DNA of 64,000 nucleotides from Desulfamplus sp964425195 (GCA_964425195.1 CAYRLG010000017.1:1-64000); one strand, 5' to 3'. Positions 53,887-61,437 are shown, numbered from the stretch's first letter. Program-made: numbers and translations. The notes: generated by a model from the letters alone, not told the origin.

Positions 53887-53889
53887 TTA

Positions 53890-54421
53890 CTATCAATATT
53901 CTAAGACAGAACTAATAACTTGTCAAGAGTGATACATTACTTTTTTATAATTCCTAAACTAATTTGGAGCATAAAAGCAGGTGTTTTACTTTCACATAAG
54001 TTAAGCATAAATGAACAAATGTCAAGGGTATGTATCAAAAAAACTTTATAGTTTTCGGGGCTGAAATATGAATTAATATTATGACATAAAAATAAGTAAC
54101 GATACTCATAATGTCAATGGCGTCACATAAATTTTTTTATTATTCTTTCACAAAGTTGGATTAGAAATAGTAAGTGATTTACTCTCATTAATATAAGCAT
54201 AAAAGAACAAATGTCAATATGTCTATATCACAAAAACTTGTTAATTCTTAAACATAAATCGGGGCTGAAATAGTAATTAATTTATTGAATTATAATAAGT
54301 AATAATGCTCTAATGTCAAGTATGATACATCAAGTTTTTTTATAATTATTAACAACATTTTAGTCTGAAAGAGTAGTTCTATTTCAGATAAATAGAATAG
54401 GCATAAAGGATTAAATGTCAA
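53890..54421 (-). repeat. Array of ~100-bp repeats carrying tandem promoters
   Basis: TTGACA on the minus strand recurs at 54421-54416, 54319-54314, 54217-54212, 54117-54112, 54025-54020 and 53926-53921 (spacing 102, 102, 100, 92, 99). Behind five of them, 16-17 bases on, is a -10: TATTCT, TATTAT, TATATT, TATTTT, and (last) TAGAAT; the fifth copy has only AACTTA. Units alternate in type: A ends (plus strand) in TAAGCATAAA-GAACAAA, B carries TCGGGGCTGAAATA. A TGATACATCA/TATGTATCA box touches several -35s. Noncoding. See findings. Confidence 0.75.
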
Positions 54422-54505
54422 CAGTAATATTAACTAATAATAACATAGATAAAATTTTAGTAGTGCTTACCAATAACATTACTTAGTGCTTCACTTAGCA
54501 CCAAC

Positions 54506-54534
54506 TTGAATACATAAATTTTTAAATGTATAAC
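54506..54534 (+). promoter_or_regulatory. Candidate plus-strand promoter
   Basis: TTGAAT (54506-54511), 17-base spacer, TATAAC (54529-54534), pointing at the small frame at 54571. Confidence 0.45.
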
Positions 54535-54570
54535 GAGGTGAAAGAAAGCAGTGACTGTAGGAGGCGTGTA

Positions 54571-54660
54571 ATGAGTTCAGGAGTGGATTGTGGCAGTGTT
54601 ATGATACTTAACATGGCTATATCTCTATGTGTATTGTGGGGCATTGTAGATAGGTTATAA
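54571..54660 (+). CDS. Possible 29-residue hydrophobic peptide
   Basis: Begins at an ATG six bases after a perfect AGGAGG, ends TAA. Sequence contains GSVMILNMAISLCVLWGIVDRL, one membrane-spanning stretch. The size and hydrophobicity match type I toxin or phage membrane peptides. Support is only the promoter and ribosome site; it could be chance. Confidence 0.35.
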   Translation: MSSGVDCGSVMILNMAISLCVLWGIVDRL

Positions 54661-54892
54661 TTGATTTATAGAAATGCTGTAACACTATATGAGGCGTGAC
54701 ATTAACTGAGTATTTGTGGCTGTAGATTGGTTAGCACTACTATATTAAAGTATGCGTGGATTATATCTTGTTATATAATGTAGATGGATTAGGACTGCTA
54801 TCTAAATTGATTAGCACTACTACTATACAACTTTATTATAACTAACATATAATTGAATCAGTATAAGTAGGGCGGGTTAAAATTTTTCAATA

Positions 54893-55090
54893 TTATCTGT
54901 CGTCATAAGAGCCTACTTTATCTGTATATGTCATTATATCATTCAAAATATGTTGTTTACATTGAGCGCATATAGAATGAGTTTCAACTGGCAGCCCCAT
55001 TGATTCCATTTTTAGAGCGAATGAATTAGCAGGAGCATCCTTCTCTCCCATGTAACAACCACAGTAACTACAACGAATTTGATAAATCAT
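54893..55090 (-). CDS. Small zinc-ribbon protein
   Basis: 65 residues from ATG 55090 with GGAGAT upstream. IRCSYCGCYMGEKD and HSICAQCKQHIL give two C-x2-C knuckles, a treble-clef or ribbon zinc site, in a compact soluble protein. Small zinc ribbons of this type are common in phage operons. Specific role unknown. First gene of the minus-strand run reading into the 54.4-kb array region. Confidence 0.6.
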   Translation of the reverse strand: MIYQIRCSYCGCYMGEKDAPANSFALKMESMGLPVETHSICAQCKQHILNDIMTYTDKVGSYDDR

Positions 55091-55112
55091 TGGTATCTCC
55101 TTTAAATTTAAA

Positions 55113-55150
55113 AAGGGCATTAACAGCCAGTTATGACCGCTAATGCCCTT
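55113..55150 (-). terminator. Terminator-like hairpin
   Basis: AAGGGCATTA (55113-55122) pairs with TAATGCCCTT (55141-55150); the minus strand runs on into TTTTTAAATTT. Lies between two minus-strand genes. Confidence 0.75.
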
Positions 55151-55179
55151 CAAGTTAATTTTAATGTTATATTGTTCAG

Positions 55180-55332
55180 TTATTTAAATGTATGGTATGG
55201 TAATGAATCGTAGTAACTGTTTTGAGATTCAACCTCATACTCATCAATATCCTCTTCTTCAACATCACTCCCTGGCTCATCATCATCTGGTGGGTCTAAG
55301 TTATAATCACAATTATAAGCTGAAATTTTCAT
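55180..55332 (-). CDS. Small very acidic protein
   Basis: 50 residues with GGAGAA nine bases before ATG 55332. Asp/Glu-rich centre: YNLDPPDDDEPGSDVEEEDIDEYEV. Could mimic DNA, as some phage antirestriction or nucleoid-binding inhibitors do, and its closeness to an ArdC-like gene makes that thought natural, but there is no direct evidence. No family recognised. Confidence 0.55.
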   Translation of the reverse strand: MKISAYNCDYNLDPPDDDEPGSDVEEEDIDEYEVESQNSYYDSLPYHTFK

Positions 55333-55348
55333 TGTTTTTTCTCCTTAA

Positions 55349-55579
55349 TCAATCGAGTTTGTTCACTACTGGACCTAGAATATCCGTGTATATAGGGACT
55401 CCATAGCAATTAAAATCAGGATGAATATTACCGTTGGCATCACATACCCAACAATCAACAATCCCAAAATCACCAGTAAAACAGGGACTGTAACAATTAT
55501 ATTTTTTATCTTTTGATGTATGAGTGCGGTAGGTGTGTCCACGTTTGGCTCTGTAAATTAAACCAGTAAGAACTTTCAT
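55349..55579 (-). CDS. Small cysteine-rich protein
   Basis: 76 residues, GGAGATAT before ATG 55579. Has five cysteines (CYSPC, CWVC, CYG) and many aromatic residues: GHTYRTHTSKDKKYNCYSPCF, then FGIVDCWVCDANGNIHPDFNCYG. Probably a small metal-binding protein. 16 bases upstream of the acidic gene. Not recognised. Confidence 0.6.
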   Translation of the reverse strand: MKVLTGLIYRAKRGHTYRTHTSKDKKYNCYSPCFTGDFGIVDCWVCDANGNIHPDFNCYGVPIYTDILGPVVNKLD

Positions 55580-55597
55580 TGGTATATCTCCTGTAGC

Positions 55598-56419
55598 TTA
55601 AGCTGCCTGAGCTTGTTTTGGTTGAATAGTTGATGCACCATTTACATCATTATAAATCACTGTGTTAATGACCTGTTCTACCTCTGCTAGCACTTTAAGA
55701 CACGCTCTGTGAGGACTCATATTTAGTTTACTCGCATAATGGGAAATATATTGGTAACTGTTCCCTAAAGTTGCGTCTGCTGTTTTACCTGCGATTCTAC
55801 AGAGCGTATGGGCTGAAAGTTCCGCAACTATCTCTTTTAAAGATTTATCTCTATCTCTTAAACTCCCTACAACTCTTTCATGTCCTGCATGTGCCAGCTC
55901 GTGAAAAAATATAGATTCGTCTGGACTTGCAAGCCCGATCTCTTTTCTATTAGAGTTATAATACCCATAGTATCTTGTATTACCTGCCACAGCTTTAACA
56001 TTGATTCCCCACTCCTTAGCCCTTTCTATAAGTGGTAAAGGAGGAAGTTCTATCTTATTATACTCAAGCTCCTGTCCTTCTGTATCTTCAACTCTAAAAA
56101 CAGGAGCTGTTTTGAAGTAAGTAAGATAGTTCTTCTCTTCCCCACTATCTTCATCAACTTTCTTTTTGAAACATGGGACTAAAATGTATATGGCTTTAGC
56201 ACCTTTACTTACACTGCGATTTAGCTCTTTCCATCGGTGGAATCCCCTCGCATCTGCTGTACCGCTAAGGAACAGTATCAACCTATTATTAAAAGACCAA
56301 TGACTACACGGTGCATCTATCATTGGAAAAGTCGCAATTTTAATGGCTTCTGGGATGGATTGGTTCTCAAACGAATTTAATATCTGTTCCAACACATTTT
56401 TAACTTTCTCGTTTTCCAT
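55598..56419 (-). CDS. ArdC-like antirestriction protein
   Basis: 273 residues. N-terminal ssDNA-binding-type domain of the ArdC family (PF08401): PCSHWSFNNRLILFLSGTADARGFHRWKELNRSVSKGAKAIYILVPCF. The C-terminal zinc-metallopeptidase-like part has FFHELAHAGH (His173-Glu174-x-x-His177) and EIVAEL with Glu200 as third ligand. Such proteins protect incoming DNA from restriction in conjugative plasmids and ICEs. Intact motifs imply activity. Confidence 0.85.
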   Translation of the reverse strand: MENEKVKNVLEQILNSFENQSIPEAIKIATFPMIDAPCSHWSFNNRLILFLSGTADARGFHRWKELNRSVSKGAKAIYILVPCFKKKVDEDSGEEKNYLTYFKTAPVFRVEDTEGQELEYNKIELPPLPLIERAKEWGINVKAVAGNTRYYGYYNSNRKEIGLASPDESIFFHELAHAGHERVVGSLRDRDKSLKEIVAELSAHTLCRIAGKTADATLGNSYQYISHYASKLNMSPHRACLKVLAEVEQVINTVIYNDVNGASTIQPKQAQAA

Positions 56420-56458
56420 GATGTAATTCCTTTCATTTCAAAATGATTAAAATAAAAC

Positions 56459-56492
56459 AGCCACCTACAGGAAAGCGATCCCATAGATGGCT
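56459..56492 (-). terminator. Terminator-like hairpin
   Basis: AGCCACCTA (56459-56467) and TAGATGGCT (56484-56492) pair in eight of nine positions; minus strand continues into GTTTTATTTT. Ahead of the ArdC-like gene. Confidence 0.7.
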
Positions 56493-56519
56493 ATTTAAAG
56501 TTGATGATTATGTTAGAAT

Positions 56520-56828
56520 TTAATTATAAGTTACTTTACATTTATCTAAACTGATCGCCCAAGGTTCAAGTTTGCTGCTCATACCCCATCCCTGATTAAC
56601 CCATATAGCTCCTGAATATTCGTTTGTATTTAATCTATGATCCAGTTGAATAAAAAGTCTCCATATATGAGTCCACAACTCTTTTCCTGCTACTGGATGT
56701 CCCTTTAAGGTCTGGATGTTGTCAAGATCAGGAATAGCCAGTCTATAAATATCTACCAAAGCTTCTCTATTACTTTGAGCGTAGTCAAAAATTTCTTGTA
56801 ACCTCTTTTTAATTTGCTGCTTCTTCAT
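56520..56828 (-). CDS. Unknown helical protein
   Basis: 102 residues, GGAGACTT before ATG 56828. KKRLQEIFDYAQSNREALVDIYRLAIPDLD then HIWRLFIQLDHRLNTNEYSGAIWVNQGWGMSS. Soluble, helix-rich first half and Trp-rich second half. No family recognised; position between the Cas4-like nuclease and ArdC suggests an accessory DNA role. Confidence 0.6.
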   Translation of the reverse strand: MKKQQIKKRLQEIFDYAQSNREALVDIYRLAIPDLDNIQTLKGHPVAGKELWTHIWRLFIQLDHRLNTNEYSGAIWVNQGWGMSSKLEPWAISLDKCKVTYN

Positions 56829-56861
56829 TTGAAGTCTCCTTTAATAATAATTAAAATAGAA

Positions 56862-56887
56862 AAGCCCCAAGATTGACCTTGAGGCTT
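56862..56887 (-). terminator. Terminator-like hairpin
   Basis: AAGCCCCAAG (56862-56871) and CTTGAGGCTT (56878-56887), nine of ten pairs; minus strand continues TTCTATTTT. Confidence 0.7.
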
Positions 56888-56921
56888 CTGTTAAAAAACA
56901 AATTATATAAATTCTGAGTTT

Positions 56922-57746
56922 TTACCACTCCTTGCAAGCTTTGGCATATTGGCAGGTCGGGCACATCCACGAAGGATTTGGTATGAAGATGTTTGAATCA
57001 ATACCTGACAAAACCATATTTGACAGCCTTGCAAATCTTCTTCTGTCTGCCCGGGTTCTGGAGGTTTGAATATTCTGGAATTTAGGTTCCCTGAGCTTCA
57101 GCAGCACATCAAATCTGCATTGAACTGTAGAGGCTGGAGGAATATATCTGTTAGTTGCCAGCAAGTATGAGTAAGCTGTCATCTGATGATCTTGCTCCGC
57201 CATCTGTTGAGACAAACTCTTTGAAGCCGTTTTATTATCAACAATCAGGATTTCACCGTCAGGACTCTTCAGCAGTAAATCTATAATCCCGATTATTCTG
57301 TAATCTGTAGTGCCTCCATCCACGGTGTAAAGAGGTGAAGACAGAGGCATCTCAATATCAACTATCTCAAAATCGTTAAGGTTCACATTGTTGTAAAACA
57401 CCTCCAGCATGGATTTTGCCATTTTAAGTGCTGCATCCTTGTCTGGCATGTTTTTACTGAACAGTATCGGAACATCACTGCTCTCCATATCTAAAGTAAA
57501 CGCCGTATTAAAACAGTCTATTATGTTGTTCAGTGTCTCTGTTTTTCCATGTTTAACTGAGCGGTAATATACTGCGATAGCGGAGTGTAAACTCGCTCCA
57601 AAAGGAAGTGCAACACTCACTGATTCAGCCTTTCGTGCTTCCACATAATGAAAGTAGTATTTGAGACTGCAAAGTTGATAGGTTGAAATTTGACTGTGGC
57701 TCACATGGAGTTCATTTGTTAATTTCTGTAATGATACGTGTGTCAT
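56922..57746 (-). CDS. Cas4/RecB-like PD-(D/E)XK nuclease with Fe-S cysteines
   Basis: 274 residues. Motifs in order: HSQISTYQLCSLKYYFHYVE (Cys26), GASLHSAI (His54), GIIDLLLK (Asp156), ILIVDNKT (Asp170-x-Lys172), HQMTAYSYLL (Gln/Tyr), and MCPTCQYAKACKEW with Cys262, Cys265 and Cys271. Cys26 plus the C-terminal three form the 4Fe-4S staple of Cas4/AddB-type exonucleases. Next to an ERF annealing protein it makes a Red-like recombination pair. No Cas genes are near. Confidence 0.85.
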   Translation of the reverse strand: MTHVSLQKLTNELHVSHSQISTYQLCSLKYYFHYVEARKAESVSVALPFGASLHSAIAVYYRSVKHGKTETLNNIIDCFNTAFTLDMESSDVPILFSKNMPDKDAALKMAKSMLEVFYNNVNLNDFEIVDIEMPLSSPLYTVDGGTTDYRIIGIIDLLLKSPDGEILIVDNKTASKSLSQQMAEQDHQMTAYSYLLATNRYIPPASTVQCRFDVLLKLREPKFQNIQTSRTRADRRRFARLSNMVLSGIDSNIFIPNPSWMCPTCQYAKACKEW

Positions 57747-57782
57747 GTTTTATCTCCTTGTTTTTAAAATGGATAAAAAAAA

Positions 57783-57805
57783 GGGCTTATCCTTATGGAT
57801 AGCCC
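57783..57805 (-). terminator. Terminator
   Basis: GGGCTTATCC (57783-57792) and GGATAGCCC (57797-57805), four-base loop; minus strand continues into nine T residues. A textbook terminator between the ERF and nuclease genes. Confidence 0.85.
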
Positions 57806-57836
57806 CCTCTGTTGGAATGTAAAATTTTGTTACAGG

Positions 57837-58586
57837 TTACTTCGCAACTAAAGATTCTATAAGTTGTGAAGCATCCCGCTTAGACAAATGCTGTAATGTC
57901 TTGCCATAACTGCTGATGCAGACTTGATCCATTTCCTCCTTACTTTTCTTGGCATTACCCATCAATGACAGTATAAACTTGTATTGCTTCCCGCTTAAAC
58001 GCCCATCATCGCTGTTATTTTGTGGTTGAGGATTAGAATTATTTGGAGTCTCGACTGTATTCACTGGCGGGTAGTTGTTAATAGGTTGAGTAGGCGGCGG
58101 GGGCTGAAAATTGTTTGCAGCAGGGGTTGAGGTATTACCCGTGTATTGCATCTGTGCCTGTCTTTGAATCTTACCGTTGTTGTTATATTGATGTTGGATA
58201 GGAAAATCCGCATCTTTTGTGTCGTCTATATTAAAAAGTCCGCCCAAACAATACTTTCTGGCATAGGTGCTTGTTGCACCTGTAATTTGACTTTCATCCA
58301 TACCTTTCTTGCTAACAGCTTCCCTTGCTATGGCTGTTGTGATAATCTTTTCATCAGGTTTTTCAACATTAACAAGAAGAGCTGTTGCTTCGATATAGAA
58401 TCTATCGCCTATTAGTTTAATAGAATCAGATAAAGTCAAAGACAGATTTTGATTAATAAGTAGTGGCTTTGCAACTTCTACAATATCTTCAAGCGATCTA
58501 TACTGAAATCCGCCGTAATGATTGTGTTGATTCTTAGGCACTCTCAATTGAGCCTGCACAATGTTCAATTTTTCGTAAATATTCAT
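57837..58586 (-). CDS. ERF-family single-strand annealing protein
   Basis: 249 residues from ATG 58586, with AAAGGAGG upstream. MNIYEKLNIVQAQLRVPKNQHN, then YGGFQYRSLEDIVEVAKPLL, and the diagnostic ITGATSTYARKYCLGGLFNIDDTKDAD of the ERF superfamily (PF04404). A Pro/Asn-rich linker (about 150-205) leads to a C-terminal helix pair (LSGKQYKFILSLMGNA). It anneals complementary strands in phage-type recombination. Confidence 0.88.
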   Translation of the reverse strand: MNIYEKLNIVQAQLRVPKNQHNHYGGFQYRSLEDIVEVAKPLLINQNLSLTLSDSIKLIGDRFYIEATALLVNVEKPDEKIITTAIAREAVSKKGMDESQITGATSTYARKYCLGGLFNIDDTKDADFPIQHQYNNNGKIQRQAQMQYTGNTSTPAANNFQPPPPTQPINNYPPVNTVETPNNSNPQPQNNSDDGRLSGKQYKFILSLMGNAKKSKEEMDQVCISSYGKTLQHLSKRDASQLIESLVAK

Positions 58587-58651
58587 AACTACCTCCTTTT
58601 GAAATAGAAATAGCCACACCATCCATTGATGATATAGCTATCGTTAGAAAC

Positions 58652-58677
58652 AAAAAAAGCCTCACTGGATGCTCCAG
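58652..58677 (-). terminator. Weak terminator-like hairpin
   Basis: CTGGA/TCCAG stem (58665-58677) with a seven-T run on the minus strand after GTGAGGC. Short stem, so weak. Confidence 0.4.
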
Positions 58678-58716
58678 CAAAGCTATATATGTGCCTGTAA
58701 TGTTGGGATAGCTCAC

Positions 58717-58968
58717 TCAGAAGTTAATAACTCTTCTCCTCAACTGCTTGAGTTCAGCTTTAAGTTTGATATTTTCTGCATTCAATAGGTGCAGTTCCTT
58801 CTCCATATTTTCTGTTAAACATTTAAAGTCGTATTCGCAGTTCGTGCAGTCACAATTACAAGACTCTGCTGTTTCTTGAACTTCTTCTTCTGTTTCTAAT
58901 TTTCTAAATGTGTTCTCGCCAAAGGGTATGTATTTCCACCACTCAGGGTCTATACGTTTTTCTTTCAT
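58717..58968 (-). CDS. Small cysteine-cluster, coiled-coil protein
   Basis: 83 residues. SCNCDCTNCEYDFKC packs five Cys in 15 residues, followed by a leucine-heptad coiled coil (NMEKELHLLNAENIKLKAELKQLRRRV). Possible zinc- or Fe-S-binding dimer. Start overlaps the previous gene's stop by four bases (ATGA). Not recognised. Confidence 0.6.
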   Translation of the reverse strand: MKEKRIDPEWWKYIPFGENTFRKLETEEEVQETAESCNCDCTNCEYDFKCLTENMEKELHLLNAENIKLKAELKQLRRRVINF

Positions 58969-59252
58969 TGCAGCACCTCCGCATATTTTTTGGGTATCAT
59001 ATCAAAAACTATAAACAGCTCCCAATACTCCCGATTAAGTGTCATAAGCACCTTTAACGCTTCTATTTTAGAAATGGATTTATCAATCAGGCTCGTATCA
59101 TGCGGCAGTATCCTGAGTCCTTCATTTTGTGCCTTTATCCAAAGCAGGTCTTTAGTTAAACTCTGATACAGACCTTGAGCCACTTCATCAGCCAATACAG
59201 CTTGCAACGCTAAATGTCTTCTTTCGGTTTTATGTTCTCGTTCTTTTCTCAT
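58965..59252 (-). CDS. Unknown helical protein
   Basis: 95 residues from ATG 59252, GGAGGTT upstream (frame open to 59288). Basic start RKEREHKTERRHLALQAVLADEV, then LLWIKAQNEGLRILPHDTSLIDKSISKIEAL. No known family; coupled to the downstream Cys-cluster gene. Confidence 0.6.
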   Translation of the reverse strand: MRKEREHKTERRHLALQAVLADEVAQGLYQSLTKDLLWIKAQNEGLRILPHDTSLIDKSISKIEALKVLMTLNREYWELFIVFDMIPKKYAEVLQ

Positions 59253-59292
59253 GTTCAACCTCCATAATTTACTAGGATATAAAAACAAAAAA

Positions 59293-59319
59293 AGCAGTTA
59301 GGATTAGCTCCAAACGGCT
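59293..59319 (-). terminator. Terminator-like hairpin
   Basis: AGCAGTTAGGA (59293-59303) and TCCAAACGGCT (59309-59319) pair with two mismatches; seven T residues follow on the minus strand. Confidence 0.65.
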
Positions 59320-59344
59320 CGGTTAATAATTGCAAATTGTAGAT

Positions 59345-59887
59345 TCAGCCAGCCTCATTATATGCTTGAGTTATTAATCCATTATCAGCAAAGCTATAGT
59401 AGTTTTCATCGTACAGACTTATTATCAAATGTTCATGCACAGTGATGCCCATAATTTTCGCTGCTTTTACAATGCGTTTTGTAACTGCTATATCTTCTGA
59501 TGAAGGTTCTACATTACCGCTCGGGTGGTTGTGGCATAAAATTAATGATGCAGCATTGCTGAGGACTGCTGGTTTAAGCACTTCCCTAGGATGCACACTT
59601 GCAGAAGAAAGGTCGCCAATGCTTACTATATTTAATCCGATCACTTGATTGGCTGTATTTAGTAATGCAGCGATCATCTGCTCACGATCTGGGTTGCCCT
59701 GTGTCTCTATAAGCCTTTTGAGTAAAGCCTGTGCTTCATAGGATGTTGTTATATTCTTCTGCTCAAACTGGATATGTCTGTCTCTTACTAATGTAATACG
59801 GAAGATCGAAATGAATTTTTTGTATGGAACCTGAATGTCTGAAAATCCTGAAAATTCCTGTTGCTTGAGTTGCTGATATTTCTGCAT
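59345..59887 (-). CDS. RadC/JAB-domain protein
   Basis: 180 residues, AAAGGAGAT before ATG 59887. The MPN/JAB metal site is CHNHPSGNVEPSSED: His119-x-His121, then Ser129 and Asp132, with an upstream Glu in the family position. Free-standing RadC-like proteins are frequent in ICEs and phages; despite the name, a role in repair is not shown. Confidence 0.88.
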   Translation of the reverse strand: MQKYQQLKQQEFSGFSDIQVPYKKFISIFRITLVRDRHIQFEQKNITTSYEAQALLKRLIETQGNPDREQMIAALLNTANQVIGLNIVSIGDLSSASVHPREVLKPAVLSNAASLILCHNHPSGNVEPSSEDIAVTKRIVKAAKIMGITVHEHLIISLYDENYYSFADNGLITQAYNEAG

Positions 59888-59929
59888 AAAAAATCTCCTT
59901 TTGGTTTGTTGTTGATAAAAAATAAAAAA

Positions 59930-59961
59930 AGGTCTGAACCATTGCTGGAACAGACCTTTAA
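59930..59961 (-). terminator. Terminator
   Basis: AAAGGTCTG (59930-59938) and CAGACCTTT (59953-59961) pair exactly; minus strand continues TTTTATTTTTTATC. Just ahead of the RadC-like gene. Confidence 0.8.
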
Positions 59962-60483
59962 GTTGGTTAAAATATATGTGTAAATTTTACTTTAAAATCA
60001 GCCTCTTAAATGCCAATCTGAGAGCATACAAACCCCACCCTATACTTACCATGCGATTGATACAAACAGCTATAGAATCAGCCTTTAAAGCCCTAATTTT
60101 GAAGCATAAAATTGATAAATGGGGAGGGGGTATGTGTCTCTTGATGTGATGATGTGATAGTGAATTGACTGCTGATTAAAATTGATATGCTGAGATGTCT
60201 GAAAAGAGTAAGACCCTTATGAATAGGGCATGGGGGGGCGTATAACCCCTTGAAAAACATCATATCATCGTAAAACACTCATTTAGCTGCATTCACAAAA
60301 CTGGTTTAAATTTTTCTACACGACTATGATTCTTGTGTATGTATTTAAAATGTAAAAAGCGGGGGTGGGCTAAAAATATTTCCAGCCATCTATAATTAGT
60401 GATGACCACGATATTAAAATTAGGAATATATAGGAGGTAGGACGCTCCAGCAACAAGATTAGAAGGTGCTGGAGCAGTAAGAA
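59962..60483. other. Gap between RadC-like and acidic protein genes
   Basis: 520 bases without a gene. AT-rich with G runs (GGGGAGGGGG near 60122, GGGGGGG near 60231) and ATGTGATGATGTGATAG direct repeats near 60146. A perfect GCTCCAGCA/TGCTGGAGC hairpin lies at 60444-60475. Nothing identifiable. Confidence 0.45.
60444..60475. repeat. Inverted repeat after the acidic protein gene
   Basis: GCTCCAGCA (60444-60452) and TGCTGGAGC (60467-60475), 14-base loop, exact. No T run on either side, so not a classic terminator. Confidence 0.6.
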
Positions 60484-61437
60484 TTAAGCTGTAGTTTCAG
60501 TGGCTGTGGCAGGTGGTGTAGCTGTAATGTCTTTGTCTATTTCTGCTTTAATAGTTTTCAGTATTTTCTTTAACTCTTTTCTTAAATCTTCTAACTCTTT
60601 TTTACTTAATTCGCCGATCTTGTCTTCGGTAAATTTTTTTGTTAATGTCGATTTAAGTTTTTCTACAGGAGTTAATATCTTTGGAGTCTCACCTTTTAAT
60701 TCTGCAATACGATTTCTAAGCTCTAATACTTTACAAGGTTTCTCTCCTATTTCTATAATTAAATCATTAACCTGATTCTCATTTAATTCTTTAGCTTGAA
60801 TCAAAGTAATCTTATGACTCACTGTCAAGTGTCCTGTCCATGAGGAAAGTAACTGCTTCTGTTTATCATCAAGGGCTTCTCCTGCGTTTAACGCCTTGTT
60901 TAAATCTTCGTATGGTTTATCAGCTATAGCTAAATCCAAGCTATTATACAACCAAGTCTTTTGAGGAATATTTTTACCTTCTTCCTGTCTTAATTTTTTA
61001 AATAATTGAGCTAATGACTTATTTTGTGTATATTCCTTTTTTGCTGCTTCCTCATATTTATCATTATAGAATGTCTTTATTAAATACTTACCAGTTGCCA
61101 GCATTGCATTCTGTGCAGCCTGCTTGAACTCCTTTGTAAAAATACTTTTAATTTCATTGTAAGCTGTATTTACTGTTTGCTCTTCTTCTGGAGTTAGTGC
61201 TTCTATAACTTCCTGTTTAACATCTTTTGTCTTGGGTGTTCTGCCTTTTTTAACTGTAGCAGGTAAATTTTTAGATACGTTATTTTCTCCAGCAACCTCA
61301 GATGATTTAGTATCATCACTTTTTGTTTCTTCTGTTGATGTTGGCACTTCCGCATCTGGTATATCATCTTTATCTTGAACAGGTGGTGCGTTCTCTGACT
61401 GAGCTTGTTCTGTATCCTTAATATCGCCTTCTACCAT
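60484..61437 (-). CDS. Unknown acidic then lysine-rich protein
   Basis: 317 residues, GAGGAGGAT before ATG 61437. Residues 1-75 are acidic, disordered and Ser/Thr/Pro-rich; 76-200 form helices (EVIEALTPEEEQTVNTAYNEIKSIFTKEFKQAAQ); the last 70 are Lys/Glu coiled coil followed by a Thr/Ala tail. Resembles element-encoded nucleoid- or partition-associated proteins in composition only. Not recognised. Confidence 0.65.
   Translation of the reverse strand: MVEGDIKDTEQAQSENAPPVQDKDDIPDAEVPTSTEETKSDDTKSSEVAGENNVSKNLPATVKKGRTPKTKDVKQEVIEALTPEEEQTVNTAYNEIKSIFTKEFKQAAQNAMLATGKYLIKTFYNDKYEEAAKKEYTQNKSLAQLFKKLRQEEGKNIPQKTWLYNSLDLAIADKPYEDLNKALNAGEALDDKQKQLLSSWTGHLTVSHKITLIQAKELNENQVNDLIIEIGEKPCKVLELRNRIAELKGETPKILTPVEKLKSTLTKKFTEDKIGELSKKELEDLRKELKKILKTIKAEIDKDITATPPATATETTA

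Larger units (their letters stand above)
53462..53889. other. Hairpin-rich leader of the HIRAN operon
   Basis: No gene seen. On the minus strand this is the 5' leader for the HIRAN-MerR-small ORF operon, between the promoter array and the first start codon. It contains four hairpins (53501-53677) and a strong terminator (53853-53886). Confidence 0.6.
54422..54892. other. Gap upstream of the array
   Basis: 470 bases. Contains a plus-strand promoter and 29-codon frame (below), and degenerate repeats of GTAGATNGGTTAGCACTACTAT type near 54647, 54722, 54780 and 54805, the reverse of the TAGTAGTGCTWAC motif found elsewhere in the element. No larger gene. Confidence 0.5.

Noticed and set aside
53666..53896. 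76-codon minus-strand frame
   Set aside because: It crosses the strong terminator at 53853-53886 and the hairpin leader, and has no ribosome site.
53890..54421. The ~100-bp repeats as a CRISPR array
   Set aside because: Repeats are imperfect across their whole length, not a fixed repeat with unrelated spacers; no Cas gene other than a Cas4-like phage nuclease is present.
56922..57746. Cas4 of a CRISPR system
   Set aside because: The same fold is common in phage recombination modules; it sits next to ERF and there are no cas1, cas2 or repeats.
60093..60278. 61-codon minus-strand frame in the 60-kb gap
   Set aside because: Not preceded by a ribosome site; sequence is low complexity.
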